NCBI GenBank assembly: GCA_023953905.1 | Contig: JAMLJA010000018.1 | Location: forward strand, 1 to 64,000 | DNA length: 64,000 nt | DNA from: Rhizobiaceae bacterium | GTDB lineage: Bacteria; Pseudomonadota; Alphaproteobacteria; Rhizobiales; Rhizobiaceae | Direction: 5' to 3' | Shown: positions 9,101 through 17,758 of the stretch, one piece after another | How positions within the stretch are numbered: the stretch's first letter is position 1 | Layout: the number at the start of each line of letters is the position of its first letter | The notes under the pieces: generated by a model | What the model saw: the letters and a program-made list of their open reading frames with translations, nothing else | The model's database searches: none | Told to the model about the DNA's origin: nothing | Position numbers and translations under genes: made by a program

Positions 9101-10531
9101 GAGGACCGGCGGCAACGACAATCCCGGACGCGCAGGCGCTTTCGCAGGTTCCGGCAATCCGCGCAGCACGACATGACCGTTGATTCCGCCAAAGCCGAAC
9201 GTGTTGAAAGCCGCGATGCGCTCTTCACGCGGGGTCGACCAGACTTCCGACTGACCTATGGCACGAAATCCGCTTTCGGCAAGAAGGGGATGGGGCGTTT
9301 CACAATGCAGCGTCGGAGGCAGGATTCCATAATGAATGGCCAGCGCGGTCTTGATCAGGCTCGCCATGCCCGACGCGGGCATTGCATGACCGATCATCGA
9401 CTTCACTGAGCCCGCGACCGGAGCGGCATCGGCAGCGGTAGCGGATGCACCGAAAAAGGTCTTGAGCGTTTCGAGCTCGACCTGATCGCCGGTCGGAGTT
9501 CCAGTTCCGTGCGTCTCGATCAGCCCGAGATCGTCGCGAGAGAAAGAGACGTTGCGCCACGCCTTCTCCATCGCCATCAACTGGCCGACGGATGCTGGAG
9601 CAACCAGGCTTGAACTGCGACCGTCGCTCGACGAGCCGACGCCTTCGACAACGGCATATATCCTGTCGCCATCCGCCAACGCATCGTCGAGCCGCTTCAG
9701 GACAGCCATCCCCACACCTTCGCCGGCAAGTATGCCGTCCGCTTCGGCGGAGAGGGGGCGCGAAACACCGCTTCGCGACAACGCGCCCAACTGGCAGAAG
9801 GTCGCCCAGAAGGTGAGGTCGTGGGAGAGGTGAACACCACCCACCAGCATCATGTCGGTCTCGCCGTTTGCCAGCGATGAGCAGCCCTGTTCTATCGCGA
9901 TTGCCGCACTGGCGCAGGCTGCATCGATAGTAAATGCCGGCCCGTGCAGGTCGAGACGATTGGCTAGACGTGATGCGACAAGGTTCGGAATGAGGCCAGA
10001 GGCGACATCAGGTCCATAGTGTGAGAGCTCCTTCTGCAGCTTGGTGCGCGCCGCATCGATCACCGACTCGGGCAGATCGGGAAACAGATCACGCAGTGTT
10101 CGCTCCACCTGCGGCAGCAGGCGAACATGTTGTTCAAGCCGAAGGACGCCAGCGCTGACATAGTTCCCGCGCCCGACAATAACGCCGGTTCGGTCGCGCG
10201 AAAACGGCTTGCTGTCGTAGCCAGCGTCTTTCAGCGCCTCATAACCGATTTTCAGAGTGAGCAGTTGTTCCGGCTCGATCGCATCCACTGCGTTGGGCAC
10301 GACGCCAAACGCGAGCGGATCGAATGTCGCATCGGTATCAACGAATCCGCCTCTGTTGCAGTAGAACCGATCGACTGCGTTCGAATTTGGGTCGTAGAAG
10401 CTGTGGTCCCAGCGGCTTTCAGGCACTTCCGTGATCGCGTCGACGCCATCGACGATATTCTGCCAGAACGACGCGAGATCTCGCGCGCCCGGGAAAAGGC
10501 AGGCAAGGCCTACAATGGCAATGCGCGACAT
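6143..10531 (-). CDS. Type I lipid/polyketide synthase: KS-AT-DH-PPTase
   Basis: The 1462-residue multienzyme has these domains in order. Ketosynthase about 1-455, with Cys206 (DAACASA), His341 (HGTGT) and His382 (GHAMP). Acyltransferase about 545-815, with nucleophile Ser621 in GHSIG and His722 in FHSPLF. Double-hotdog dehydratase about 950-1205, with His965 in DDHAFYPQP and Asp1126 in LLDNMGQ. Sfp-type 4'-phosphopantetheinyl transferase about 1225-1435, with GIDIER (Asp1346, Glu1348) and WVVKEAMAKA (Lys1387, Glu1388). No ACP lies within it; it must act on the ACPs of its partner and on the free ACP. A PPTase fused to a synthase is unusual and makes the system self-activating. The start is ATG 10531, 3 nt after the partner's stop codon, so the two are surely co-translated. 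The domain set resembles Pfa-type secondary-lipid synthases more than modular PKS. Confidence 0.92.
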   Translation of the reverse strand: MSRIAIVGLACLFPGARDLASFWQNIVDGVDAITEVPESRWDHSFYDPNSNAVDRFYCNRGGFVDTDATFDPLAFGVVPNAVDAIEPEQLLTLKIGYEALKDAGYDSKPFSRDRTGVIVGRGNYVSAGVLRLEQHVRLLPQVERTLRDLFPDLPESVIDAARTKLQKELSHYGPDVASGLIPNLVASRLANRLDLHGPAFTIDAACASAAIAIEQGCSSLANGETDMMLVGGVHLSHDLTFWATFCQLGALSRSGVSRPLSAEADGILAGEGVGMAVLKRLDDALADGDRIYAVVEGVGSSSDGRSSSLVAPASVGQLMAMEKAWRNVSFSRDDLGLIETHGTGTPTGDQVELETLKTFFGASATAADAAPVAGSVKSMIGHAMPASGMASLIKTALAIHYGILPPTLHCETPHPLLAESGFRAIGQSEVWSTPREERIAAFNTFGFGGINGHVVLRGLPEPAKAPARPGLSLPPVLMLSANSREELVARLDLREPDPAAGNGAHRLAIVAPSEKKLALARKAILSGKAWRGRQQIWYSPDGFAQSGGKIAFVFPGADSSFAPNAEDIAKHFGLACSAYCTPMDPATQLPYVVRGVLNFNLLMFDALSKLDIEADGMLGHSIGEWSAMAASGILDRAEAERRYSDGDPEQVSFPDLPYLAASCSEERLRTIIDGIEGIDISHDNCPHQSIACGRREAVEEALARLRIEKIFAQVLPIVAGFHSPLFAPYAPSFRGMLTDMQMSEPRIPVWSIASAEPFPADATEKMEVAARQLIDPVLFQPAIKAMYEAGFRVFIQVGTGSLSGFIDDILTGEPHLAIDSHSESRNGLEQLQHLSAALWTEGYPFDGSLLGIRDRRDVPASTSAAVGRKLSLGVPLLRLATPLDTRLGTSSVQSGFERPPLDADDRVGRMLSETLTEIEQAGRDVLALWQQRRAGKNAPHSSPHIDTSLRKLLDVDRTIPWVDDHAFYPQPAGWPIRADRRPVVPLTMEVMLVREALEGVLAEQGFGHLHVIEFRDIKAFNWLDVTEPVTVTIKLRSAGELAFDAEIEGYFSAQLIVAERYPTADAPQVPPLSRPRETRANAADLYRDGWMFHGPAYQGVSRFEAIGDNGIDGILKTPSGSGSLLDNMGQLAGYWVMEQPDNCLAMPIGVDRICFLGPDPSPGEMMRCEVRVTTLNDLECATDHVLRDTSGKAVLTMQGWRTRRYHMDDRFWTNSRQISTHEISQMVPPNIAIFEDRFDTALMRDYICRRYLTAEERASYDSLPPRRRREWLNGRVAAKDAVRSYLRQRGNANAIFPQEVIVENDAAGAPFVRKHVTDAVSESLYISLAHKGRFAVAMVGERPVGIDIERIEERTQGFADLAFTAQEQTLFAGETFDVACTRGWVVKEAMAKALRTGLQGRLHEFVIDQRDGDCFRVNGHWAVTHRIDDHIVGWLLEAPHDAAADGGGPDSVSMASASQVDA

Positions 10532-10534
10532 GGA

Positions 10535-13500
10535 TCAGGCCGCCCAGTCGACGTCCGCTGCCGCCGATTGCGATCCGAAGCTATCAGGGGCCCCGCACAT
10601 CAGGACGACCTGAGGTTCGTTACCTGGCGTGGCAAGTTCACGTAGCAGAGCCTCGATCCCCTCATCTCGTGGGATAAGGCCAATTCCGCGCTTGTGATAA
10701 TCGGCTGCAAGGGCGTCTGACACCATGCCGGTACCGCCCCAAGGCCCCCAGTTGACAGAGAGCACACGCCCCGGAACGCTCGCGTTCCAGCTCTGGGTCA
10801 GCTTGTCCAAGACATCATTTGCCGATGCATAGTCTATCTGGCCGCGATTGCCGAAGGCCGAAGCGACACTTGAAAAGCAGACCACGAATTTCACGTCGTC
10901 CCGGATAGTTCGACGCAGCGTGAGCGCCGCCTCGACTTTAGTATCGAAGACACGCGCAAAACTCTCTGGCGTCTTGTCCCGGACCAGCTTGTCCTCGATC
11001 ACCCCCGCTCCGTGAACAACACCGTCAATACGACCATGTTGCCTATAGAGATCGGAAATGAAGGCCGAAAAACGCTCGCTGTCGGTTACATCCATCTGGG
11101 TGTAGCGCGCGCTGCCGCCTGCTTCACGTATGTTGTCGAGCGTCTGGGCGATTTCCCGTTCTGCCAGAAGCCGCCTCAACGCGCGCTCGATCTCGGCCGG
11201 CCGCATGGCCGGGTTTTCCGAGAGAAGGATCTGGCGAAGCTTCTTGAGATCGTTGATGTCGCGCGTTATCGCGCTTTCCTGCTCGACCGGAGCCGGCGTA
11301 CGTCCCACCAGTTCGAGATGGCAATGATGGCGCAGCGCGAGGGCGACTGCCAGATCGGCAGTTATGCCACGCGCTCCGCCCGTCAGCAGAACCACGCTGT
11401 CGCGATTGAGCGGGAGCTTGGCCAGGCGTTGCTCTTCGAGATTTTCGGGGACCAGCTCATATGTGCGCCGCTGTCCGGCGGCATAGTCCACCTCCCGATG
11501 CGGATCTTCGGTTGCCAGTTCACTTTCGAGATAGCTTGCAAGTCGCGTGGCAGATTCCGACGGATCGAGATGCAGGCATCGTGCACGCAGATGTGGGAAT
11601 TCCCACGACAGCGTCTTCACCATGCCCGCATAGCCGCCGCCTCGTTCAGCGCTTCGATTGGCGCCCGCGACGATCAGCTGACCAACGCCCGCAGCCATAC
11701 AATCGCGGACGATAGGGAAGAACGATTTGAGATCGCTTGCTCGGCACTCGGGATTGAGCGGCCACAAATGCACGAGACAGTCAGATTGCCCGAAGGAAAA
11801 GTCAGACGAAGCCAGTTCTTCAATGCCAACCACTTCCGCGGTCGCACCGCTCGTCCGCAAGGAAGCGGCAAGCGCCGGAGCCACGCCCATGCCGTCGTCA
11901 GTGATCAGGAAACGGTGCCCGGTCAGCACTGAGGCACGTCTTGTTTTGGGCATCCGGCTATTCTGGCGAAACACATAGCGTTGCAACGCAAACGTCTCGG
12001 TGATCGCATCAGGCGTCATGTCGACGCCGGTTGGCTCGACACCGCCTGTAGCGTGTGCATCGATCCATTCGGACATCTTGCGCAGGGTCTTGAGCGCTGA
12101 AAGTTCTTCCAGCATGGCATCCTTGCCGTCGCGACGGTCCATGCCAAGGCGAGACATCAGCCTGCCGACGATCTCCAGTCTCTTGATCGAATCGATCGAG
12201 AGATCCGCCTCAAGATCCAGATCGAGATCCAGTGCCTCGATCGGATAGCCGGTGCTTTCGCTGACAATTTCGGGCAGCATCTGAGAGGTCGGTACTATCG
12301 CCACCTCGCTGTCCCGAGGCGCATGCGCGTTCATCAGTTCGAGCATCGCGCGCAGCGTTCTCATGGTCGAAAGCCGCTCAACGAGATCGTCCGACTCCGC
12401 GCCCAGACGATCCCTCAATCCCAGCCGCTGGCCCAGTTCTCCAACAATTTCCAAGCGTTTGATGGAGTCGATGGAAAGATCGGCCTCGAGATCGAGATCG
12501 GCATCGAGCTTGTCAGCCGGGTAACCCGTGCGCTCGCCGATAATGGAGAGCAGCAACTCTTCAAGCGTCTGGTGCGGGACGGAAGGCGCAACTTCGGGCG
12601 ATTGAGAAACTGCTACCGGGGCAGGTGGCTCGTCAACCTGAGCCTGCAATGCAGCAGATTGTTGGATCGGCCGCTGTTGCGGCAGCTCTCGATCGGTGGG
12701 CGCGCCGAAATATCCAAGCAGGACATCCCGCTGCGCACGCACCATGTCTCGCATAGTGTCGAGATAGGAAATAAGGGCCTGCTCGCCTGCCTCCGCAACC
12801 TGTGGCGCTGCCACAGGCTTCGACACAACCGGAGCCATGATTTGGCGAGGAGCAGCACGCAAGGCGCGCGCGCCACCCCCGTTGAGGATCCAGGTCGTCG
12901 CAGAAAGTTTACGCGGCTGATCGAGATCCAGCGGCGATGCGCGATGCTCGAAAAGATGCTCGGCCTTGAAATGCGGAACAGTAACGGCCAGTTGGGCCAT
13001 GATGTCGAGAAGCCCGACCATCCCCTTCTCGCCGGGATCTGCCGAGATCACCGTATGCGGCCGCCCCTTCAGGATTTGGCCCACAAGACCGGTGAGCACG
13101 CGACGCGGACCAACCTCGATGAAAGTGCGCGCACCCTGCGAATAGAGATTCTCGACCTCTTCGGCAAAGCGCACCGGGCTGGTGAGGTGTTCGGCCAGCG
13201 AAGTGCGAATGGAGTCAGGCTTGATATGAAGCTCGGCGCTTACATTCGAATAGACCGGCCATTGCGGCGCTTCGACGGTCTCGGTCGCCAACCCATCGCC
13301 AAACTGTTCGCGTGCCGCCTTCATAAGCGGCGAATGGAACGCGCGATCCGTGTCGATCAACTTGTAACCGACCGAGCGACCCGCGAGCACATCGCAGAAT
13401 GCGCGAATGTCGGCGCTCGGACCTGCCACGACGTTCTGTGCGGGACTGTTGCGGTTTGCGATGACGATATTCGGGTAGGGCGATAGCATCTCCTCAAGAG

Positions 13501-16500
13501 CCGCCGCATCGAGCCGCACGGCGGCCATCAGGCCCTTGTCGCCGCTCATGCTTCGGCTCATGGCACCTGCTCGCGCGTTGGCAAGCCGCATCAAGGTGCT
13601 GAAGTCGTAGGAGCCTGCGGTGGCGAGCGCCACCAACTCGCCGAAACTATGTCCGGCAGCCATGTCGGGGCGCAATCCGAGACGCTGAAGCAGGTCAAAG
13701 AGTGCGTATTCGACCAGCGCGAGCGCGGGCTGCGCGTTGCGCGTGTCGGCGAGGGTCCGCTCTTGGTCTCGCTTGGTCGCATCGTCATAAGGGGTTGGCG
13801 GAAACAGCACGGCCGACAGGTCGGGCGCCTGTCCGGTCAGCTCGCGCGTGCTGTCCGGGAAATAAACAAAGAGATCGGCGAACATGTTCGGATATTGGCT
13901 GCCCTGTCCGCTGAACAGTGCCGCAATTTTCCCCGGGGCGTCAGTGCCGGAAGCAGCGCGGTAGCGCACCCCATCCCCTTCGCTTCTCGCGAGGGCGGCG
14001 GAAACGCTGCGCGAAAGTTCGGCGCGATCACCGGCGACGAAGGCATATTGCACGGGCCCGCTGCCGGCACTCCACACGGCGGCAGCAAGATCGCGCAGTT
14101 GGTTGGGAGCGTCGCTCTGATCGAGGTAGCGCGTGACCCTGCGCGCAAGTTGATCCGCGTCACCCAGAGTGACGCCCCGAAATGCGAAAAGCTCGGCGGG
14201 CCACGCGATTGTTCCCTGCGCGCTCGCGTGCTCGTCATGAGCTGACAGGACAGCGTGGAAATTGACCCCGCCAAATCCGAAAGCGCTCACGGCGGCGCGC
14301 GCGGGACCGTCTTTCGAAGCGATCCAGGGCGTGGCACGCGCGTTGAGCCGGAATGGGCTGCGCCGACCATAGCCGGGATTGGGACGCGTGATCTGCTGTG
14401 TTGCCGGAAGCACGCGATGGTGGAGCGCTTTCGCGACCTTGATGATGCCCGCGATGCCGGCGGCGCATTTGGTGTGCCCGATCTGGCTTTTCACCGAGCC
14501 CAACTGGGCTTGGGTGGGCAAAGCGCCATTGTCCTGGAAGACTGTGGTGAGCGTTTCCAACTCGGTCCGGTCGCCGACGACCGTGCCGGTGCCATGCGCT
14601 TCAACGAGCCCGACTTCACCTGGGGTCACACCAGACTGCCAATAGGCCCGGTCAAGCGCGCGCCTTTGTCCCTCAGGACGGGGTGCAGTGAGTCCAAGGC
14701 CCTTGCCATCGCTCGATCCCGCCATTCCGTCGATGACCGCATAGATGCGGTCGCCGTCGCGCTCGGCGTCGGAGAGCCGCTTGAGAACAACAACGCCCAC
14801 GCCTTCGCCCAGCGCGATGCCGTCCGCCTTGTGATCGAAGGGGCGGCATCTCCCGGTGGCAGACAGCGCGCCGACCGACGCGAACATCAGAAAATCGTTG
14901 ATGCCGTTGTGAAAGTCTGCGCCGCCTGCAAGAACCATGTCGCTTGACTTGCCGCGCAGTTCCTTGACGCCCAACTCAATGGCTGTGAGCGAGCTCGCGC
15001 AAGCGGCGTCGACCGAGTAATTCGCGCCGCCCAGCCCCAGCCTGTTGGCGATCCGACCGGAGATAACATTGGCCAGAACACCCGCGAAGGAATCTTCGGT
15101 CAGGGTAGGCAGCACATCGTCCAGAGCCTGCGGCAAGTCACCGGCATATTGCGGATAAAGGTTGCGGAACTTGTATTGCCCGGCGAGATCCATACCGCCA
15201 TCGGCGCCGAATATGACAGATGTGCGCTCCCGGTCGAACCAACGATGGTCGTATCCGGCATCTCCGAGCGCCTTCCTCGCGGTCTCGAGCGACAGCAATT
15301 GCGCAGGCTCGACCGCCGCGACGGATTGAGGCGGAATGCCATACTCGACCGGGTCGAATGGCACGTCGTCAATGAACCCGCCCCATTTGCTCGGCGTCTT
15401 GCCAGCCGCGGCTGGCGCCTGCTGCCAGTATTGTTCGGCGCTCCAGCGATCCTGTGGCACTTCCTGAATGAAGTCGCCACCGGCAACGATGTTGCCCCAG
15501 TAAGTTTCGAGGTCCGGCGCACCCGGATAGATGCACGCCATGCCGACGATCGCGATCGGCTCAGCGCCCTCAGCGCGGACCAGCTTCGGTATGACGATGT
15601 TCTCGAGATGCTCTGTCGCCCCAACGCTGACTTGCCGGTGCAATTCCTCGACGGTTATGACCTCGCGCTTGAGCGCGATGGCCTGTCCGACCATGTACAT
15701 GCCATCGGTTTCCTGCCTGTCCTGTTCGACAGCGGCAAGAACGCCATTGACCCGATCCTGACCCTTGGAGGCAACCCGAAGCCGCCCCACCGTCAACGCC
15801 TCAAGTTGCGCCCATATCTGCTTTGGATGAACACCTTCGGCATGCAGACGCTGCTTTTCGGCCTCGAAAAAGTCGACAAAGCCGGACGACACACAGCGGA
15901 TCGCGTGACCTGGGCCTGTCTCGACCAGCGTCGTATGGGGCGCGCCAAGTGCCCTTTTCTGAAAGCGGGGAATGATCGCACCCGACGATACGGCCTCTTG
16001 GGTCGCGATATATGCGGTGCCCATCAGCACGCCGATCTTCGCGCCCTTGGCAGCGAGTGGGGCGGCCATTGCGCCGACCATCGCGGCTGAGCGGGCATCA
16101 TGAATGCCGCCAGCAAAAAGGATATGGAGCTTTTCCGGTTCCCGATGCCGCATCAACTGGGTCAGCGCCTGTTCCCAGAGCACGAAGCTGTAGCGCGGAC
16201 CGACATGTCCGCCGCATTCGCGCCCCTCGAACACGAAATGTGTTGCGCCGTCCTTGAGGAAAAGCTCCAGAAGGCCGGGCGAGGGCACGTGCAAATAGGT
16301 AGGAATTCCCATCTCGACAAACGGTCGCGCCTGAGATGGACGGCCGCCCGCAAGCAGCAACGCGGAGGGACGGAATTCACGAACCAGGTCGAGCTGTGCG
16401 TCGAGAACATCCTTCGGCGCAAACCCCAGCACACCAATACCCCAGGGGCGCTCGCCGATCGTGGCAACGGTCTGTTCGATAAGCTGGCGCGACGGCTCAG

Positions 16501-17515
16501 CGCCCATCAATGACAGGGCAAGAAACGGCAATCCGCCTGCGTTTGCGACGGCCGCCGCAAATTCCGGGGTATCGCTGACCCGCGTCATCGGTCCTTGCGC
16601 AATCGGAAGACGCGTTCCGTGCGAAGCTGCCCAGGAATTGCCTTCGTCGAGAATCTTGAGCTTTCGTGCCTGGCGAATCTGGGCGCTGATGCGGTGACGC
16701 ATTGTCTTGAACAACGCCTCGATATTGGCACAGTCTGCCAGGGCGAGCCGCGCCAGCGCGATGTCCTGGCCCACGGGGAACTGCACGCCATCTGCTGCGC
16801 CGGCATCGTTGATGCCGTCATCGAGCGAGAGCATCCTCGACTTGATGCCCTCCGGCAGCGCGCTTTCAGGGTACCCTGCCATGATGGAATCAAGCACGAC
16901 GCCATACGCACCGCCGGCCACAGCCGCAGCTGCCGTGTGGAGCCCGATGCCACCCTGGCACCAGACGGGCACACGCACGGGCCAGTCTTCAGCCAGTGCC
17001 ATGACGCGCTGAAGGAGAATGAAGCTGCTCTCCTCGCCGGTACGTTCGCCGCTTTCCTGACCCTTAACGATCAACCCGGCTGCGCCGGACGAAAGTGCGC
17101 GCTCCGCCTCCTCGATCGAACAAACCTGCACAATCGTGGGCACCAGACGCCAGGTCGGCGGGATATCGGTATGCGGACAACCGAGAACCAGAAAGCTGAC
17201 CGAGGTTGGCATGTCATTCGGCAACCCGGCGCATCCCGAGGGAAGACGCAGTCCCAGCCCCGTTTCTTCTTTGCCGATCAGCTGGAACAGTTCGGGCCAT
17301 TCCTCTGCGTCTCGACCAATATCGATCGCGGCCGCAGCCTGCTGACGACGAACGGTCCTGGCAAGCCGAACATCTGGAATGCCGAGCGGGGTGATCGCGA
17401 GCAGCCTGAACAGCTCATCACCCCAGAATAGACGCGAATCACCATTGCCCAGCGAATACTGCTGGGACGTTGAATCGCTTGCCAAGCTCTTCGACAAACT
17501 CAATTCCATGCTCAT
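10535..17515 (-). CDS. Pfa-like lipid synthase: (NPD-barrel)x2-KS-AT-ACP-ACP-KR
   Basis: The 2326-residue multienzyme has the following domains. Two TIM-barrel segments of the 2-nitropropane-dioxygenase/PfaD enoyl-reductase type occupy about 30-265 (degenerate) and 300-545 (AQGPM, ECGGHVGPR, FAGGIHDARSA, GVLMGTAY). Ketosynthase about 651-1090 has Cys839, His974 and His1014. Acyltransferase about 1196-1500 has GQGSQ, GHSFGE with Ser1290, and His1394. Two ACPs have Ser1684 and Ser1776 in near-identical LEADLSIDSIKRLEI contexts. Ketoreductase about 1860-2310 has a TGGARGI cofactor loop, Lys2193, Ser2215, Tyr2229 and Asn2233. The DSIKRLEI ACPs and the ACP-KR order match PfaA; the N-terminal barrel corresponds to PfaD. 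With KR here, DH on the partner and ER in the barrel, full reduction is possible. ATG 17515 and 17509 are alternative starts with weak ribosome sites. It is the first gene of the operon. Confidence 0.92.
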   Translation of the reverse strand: MSMELSLSKSLASDSTSQQYSLGNGDSRLFWGDELFRLLAITPLGIPDVRLARTVRRQQAAAAIDIGRDAEEWPELFQLIGKEETGLGLRLPSGCAGLPNDMPTSVSFLVLGCPHTDIPPTWRLVPTIVQVCSIEEAERALSSGAAGLIVKGQESGERTGEESSFILLQRVMALAEDWPVRVPVWCQGGIGLHTAAAAVAGGAYGVVLDSIMAGYPESALPEGIKSRMLSLDDGINDAGAADGVQFPVGQDIALARLALADCANIEALFKTMRHRISAQIRQARKLKILDEGNSWAASHGTRLPIAQGPMTRVSDTPEFAAAVANAGGLPFLALSLMGAEPSRQLIEQTVATIGERPWGIGVLGFAPKDVLDAQLDLVREFRPSALLLAGGRPSQARPFVEMGIPTYLHVPSPGLLELFLKDGATHFVFEGRECGGHVGPRYSFVLWEQALTQLMRHREPEKLHILFAGGIHDARSAAMVGAMAAPLAAKGAKIGVLMGTAYIATQEAVSSGAIIPRFQKRALGAPHTTLVETGPGHAIRCVSSGFVDFFEAEKQRLHAEGVHPKQIWAQLEALTVGRLRVASKGQDRVNGVLAAVEQDRQETDGMYMVGQAIALKREVITVEELHRQVSVGATEHLENIVIPKLVRAEGAEPIAIVGMACIYPGAPDLETYWGNIVAGGDFIQEVPQDRWSAEQYWQQAPAAAGKTPSKWGGFIDDVPFDPVEYGIPPQSVAAVEPAQLLSLETARKALGDAGYDHRWFDRERTSVIFGADGGMDLAGQYKFRNLYPQYAGDLPQALDDVLPTLTEDSFAGVLANVISGRIANRLGLGGANYSVDAACASSLTAIELGVKELRGKSSDMVLAGGADFHNGINDFLMFASVGALSATGRCRPFDHKADGIALGEGVGVVVLKRLSDAERDGDRIYAVIDGMAGSSDGKGLGLTAPRPEGQRRALDRAYWQSGVTPGEVGLVEAHGTGTVVGDRTELETLTTVFQDNGALPTQAQLGSVKSQIGHTKCAAGIAGIIKVAKALHHRVLPATQQITRPNPGYGRRSPFRLNARATPWIASKDGPARAAVSAFGFGGVNFHAVLSAHDEHASAQGTIAWPAELFAFRGVTLGDADQLARRVTRYLDQSDAPNQLRDLAAAVWSAGSGPVQYAFVAGDRAELSRSVSAALARSEGDGVRYRAASGTDAPGKIAALFSGQGSQYPNMFADLFVYFPDSTRELTGQAPDLSAVLFPPTPYDDATKRDQERTLADTRNAQPALALVEYALFDLLQRLGLRPDMAAGHSFGELVALATAGSYDFSTLMRLANARAGAMSRSMSGDKGLMAAVRLDAAALEEMLSPYPNIVIANRNSPAQNVVAGPSADIRAFCDVLAGRSVGYKLIDTDRAFHSPLMKAAREQFGDGLATETVEAPQWPVYSNVSAELHIKPDSIRTSLAEHLTSPVRFAEEVENLYSQGARTFIEVGPRRVLTGLVGQILKGRPHTVISADPGEKGMVGLLDIMAQLAVTVPHFKAEHLFEHRASPLDLDQPRKLSATTWILNGGGARALRAAPRQIMAPVVSKPVAAPQVAEAGEQALISYLDTMRDMVRAQRDVLLGYFGAPTDRELPQQRPIQQSAALQAQVDEPPAPVAVSQSPEVAPSVPHQTLEELLLSIIGERTGYPADKLDADLDLEADLSIDSIKRLEIVGELGQRLGLRDRLGAESDDLVERLSTMRTLRAMLELMNAHAPRDSEVAIVPTSQMLPEIVSESTGYPIEALDLDLDLEADLSIDSIKRLEIVGRLMSRLGMDRRDGKDAMLEELSALKTLRKMSEWIDAHATGGVEPTGVDMTPDAITETFALQRYVFRQNSRMPKTRRASVLTGHRFLITDDGMGVAPALAASLRTSGATAEVVGIEELASSDFSFGQSDCLVHLWPLNPECRASDLKSFFPIVRDCMAAGVGQLIVAGANRSAERGGGYAGMVKTLSWEFPHLRARCLHLDPSESATRLASYLESELATEDPHREVDYAAGQRRTYELVPENLEEQRLAKLPLNRDSVVLLTGGARGITADLAVALALRHHCHLELVGRTPAPVEQESAITRDINDLKKLRQILLSENPAMRPAEIERALRRLLAEREIAQTLDNIREAGGSARYTQMDVTDSERFSAFISDLYRQHGRIDGVVHGAGVIEDKLVRDKTPESFARVFDTKVEAALTLRRTIRDDVKFVVCFSSVASAFGNRGQIDYASANDVLDKLTQSWNASVPGRVLSVNWGPWGGTGMVSDALAADYHKRGIGLIPRDEGIEALLRELATPGNEPQVVLMCGAPDSFGSQSAAADVDWAA

Positions 17516-17574
17516 TCGGCGGAGCCGATCCCTGTATGCCCGTCAACCACGCTGCCGCATCGCAACATACTTAC

Positions 17575-17594
17575 GTACACATTGGTAAATGTAC
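17575..17594. promoter_or_regulatory. Imperfect inverted repeat upstream of the lipid-synthase operon
   Basis: Half-sites GTACA and TGTAC are separated by 10 nt, 60 nt upstream of the first gene of the minus-strand operon and far from the end of the regulator gene. The position suits an operator. No candidate regulator can be named with certainty. Confidence 0.35.
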
Positions 17595-17758
17595 TAAAGC
17601 GATCTTAACACAAAGGATAGCCCGTTGGACCTTCACTGAACGTGAAGGTGGCAAATGATACGTAAATGCAACGCTGCGGCGTGTGCCCGTATCAGAGCGA
17701 TGGCATTTGGAGTTTGCTTCGATATCGACCGCGGGTCCTGCGAGGTCACGCCTCAAGC

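Noticed and set aside
10127..16513. Long plus-strand open frames (for example 11012-11932, 12323-13486, 15149-16090) opposite the synthase genes
   Set aside because: They are antisense to conserved KS, AT, ACP and KR domains and show no recognisable domain; high GC makes such shadow frames common.
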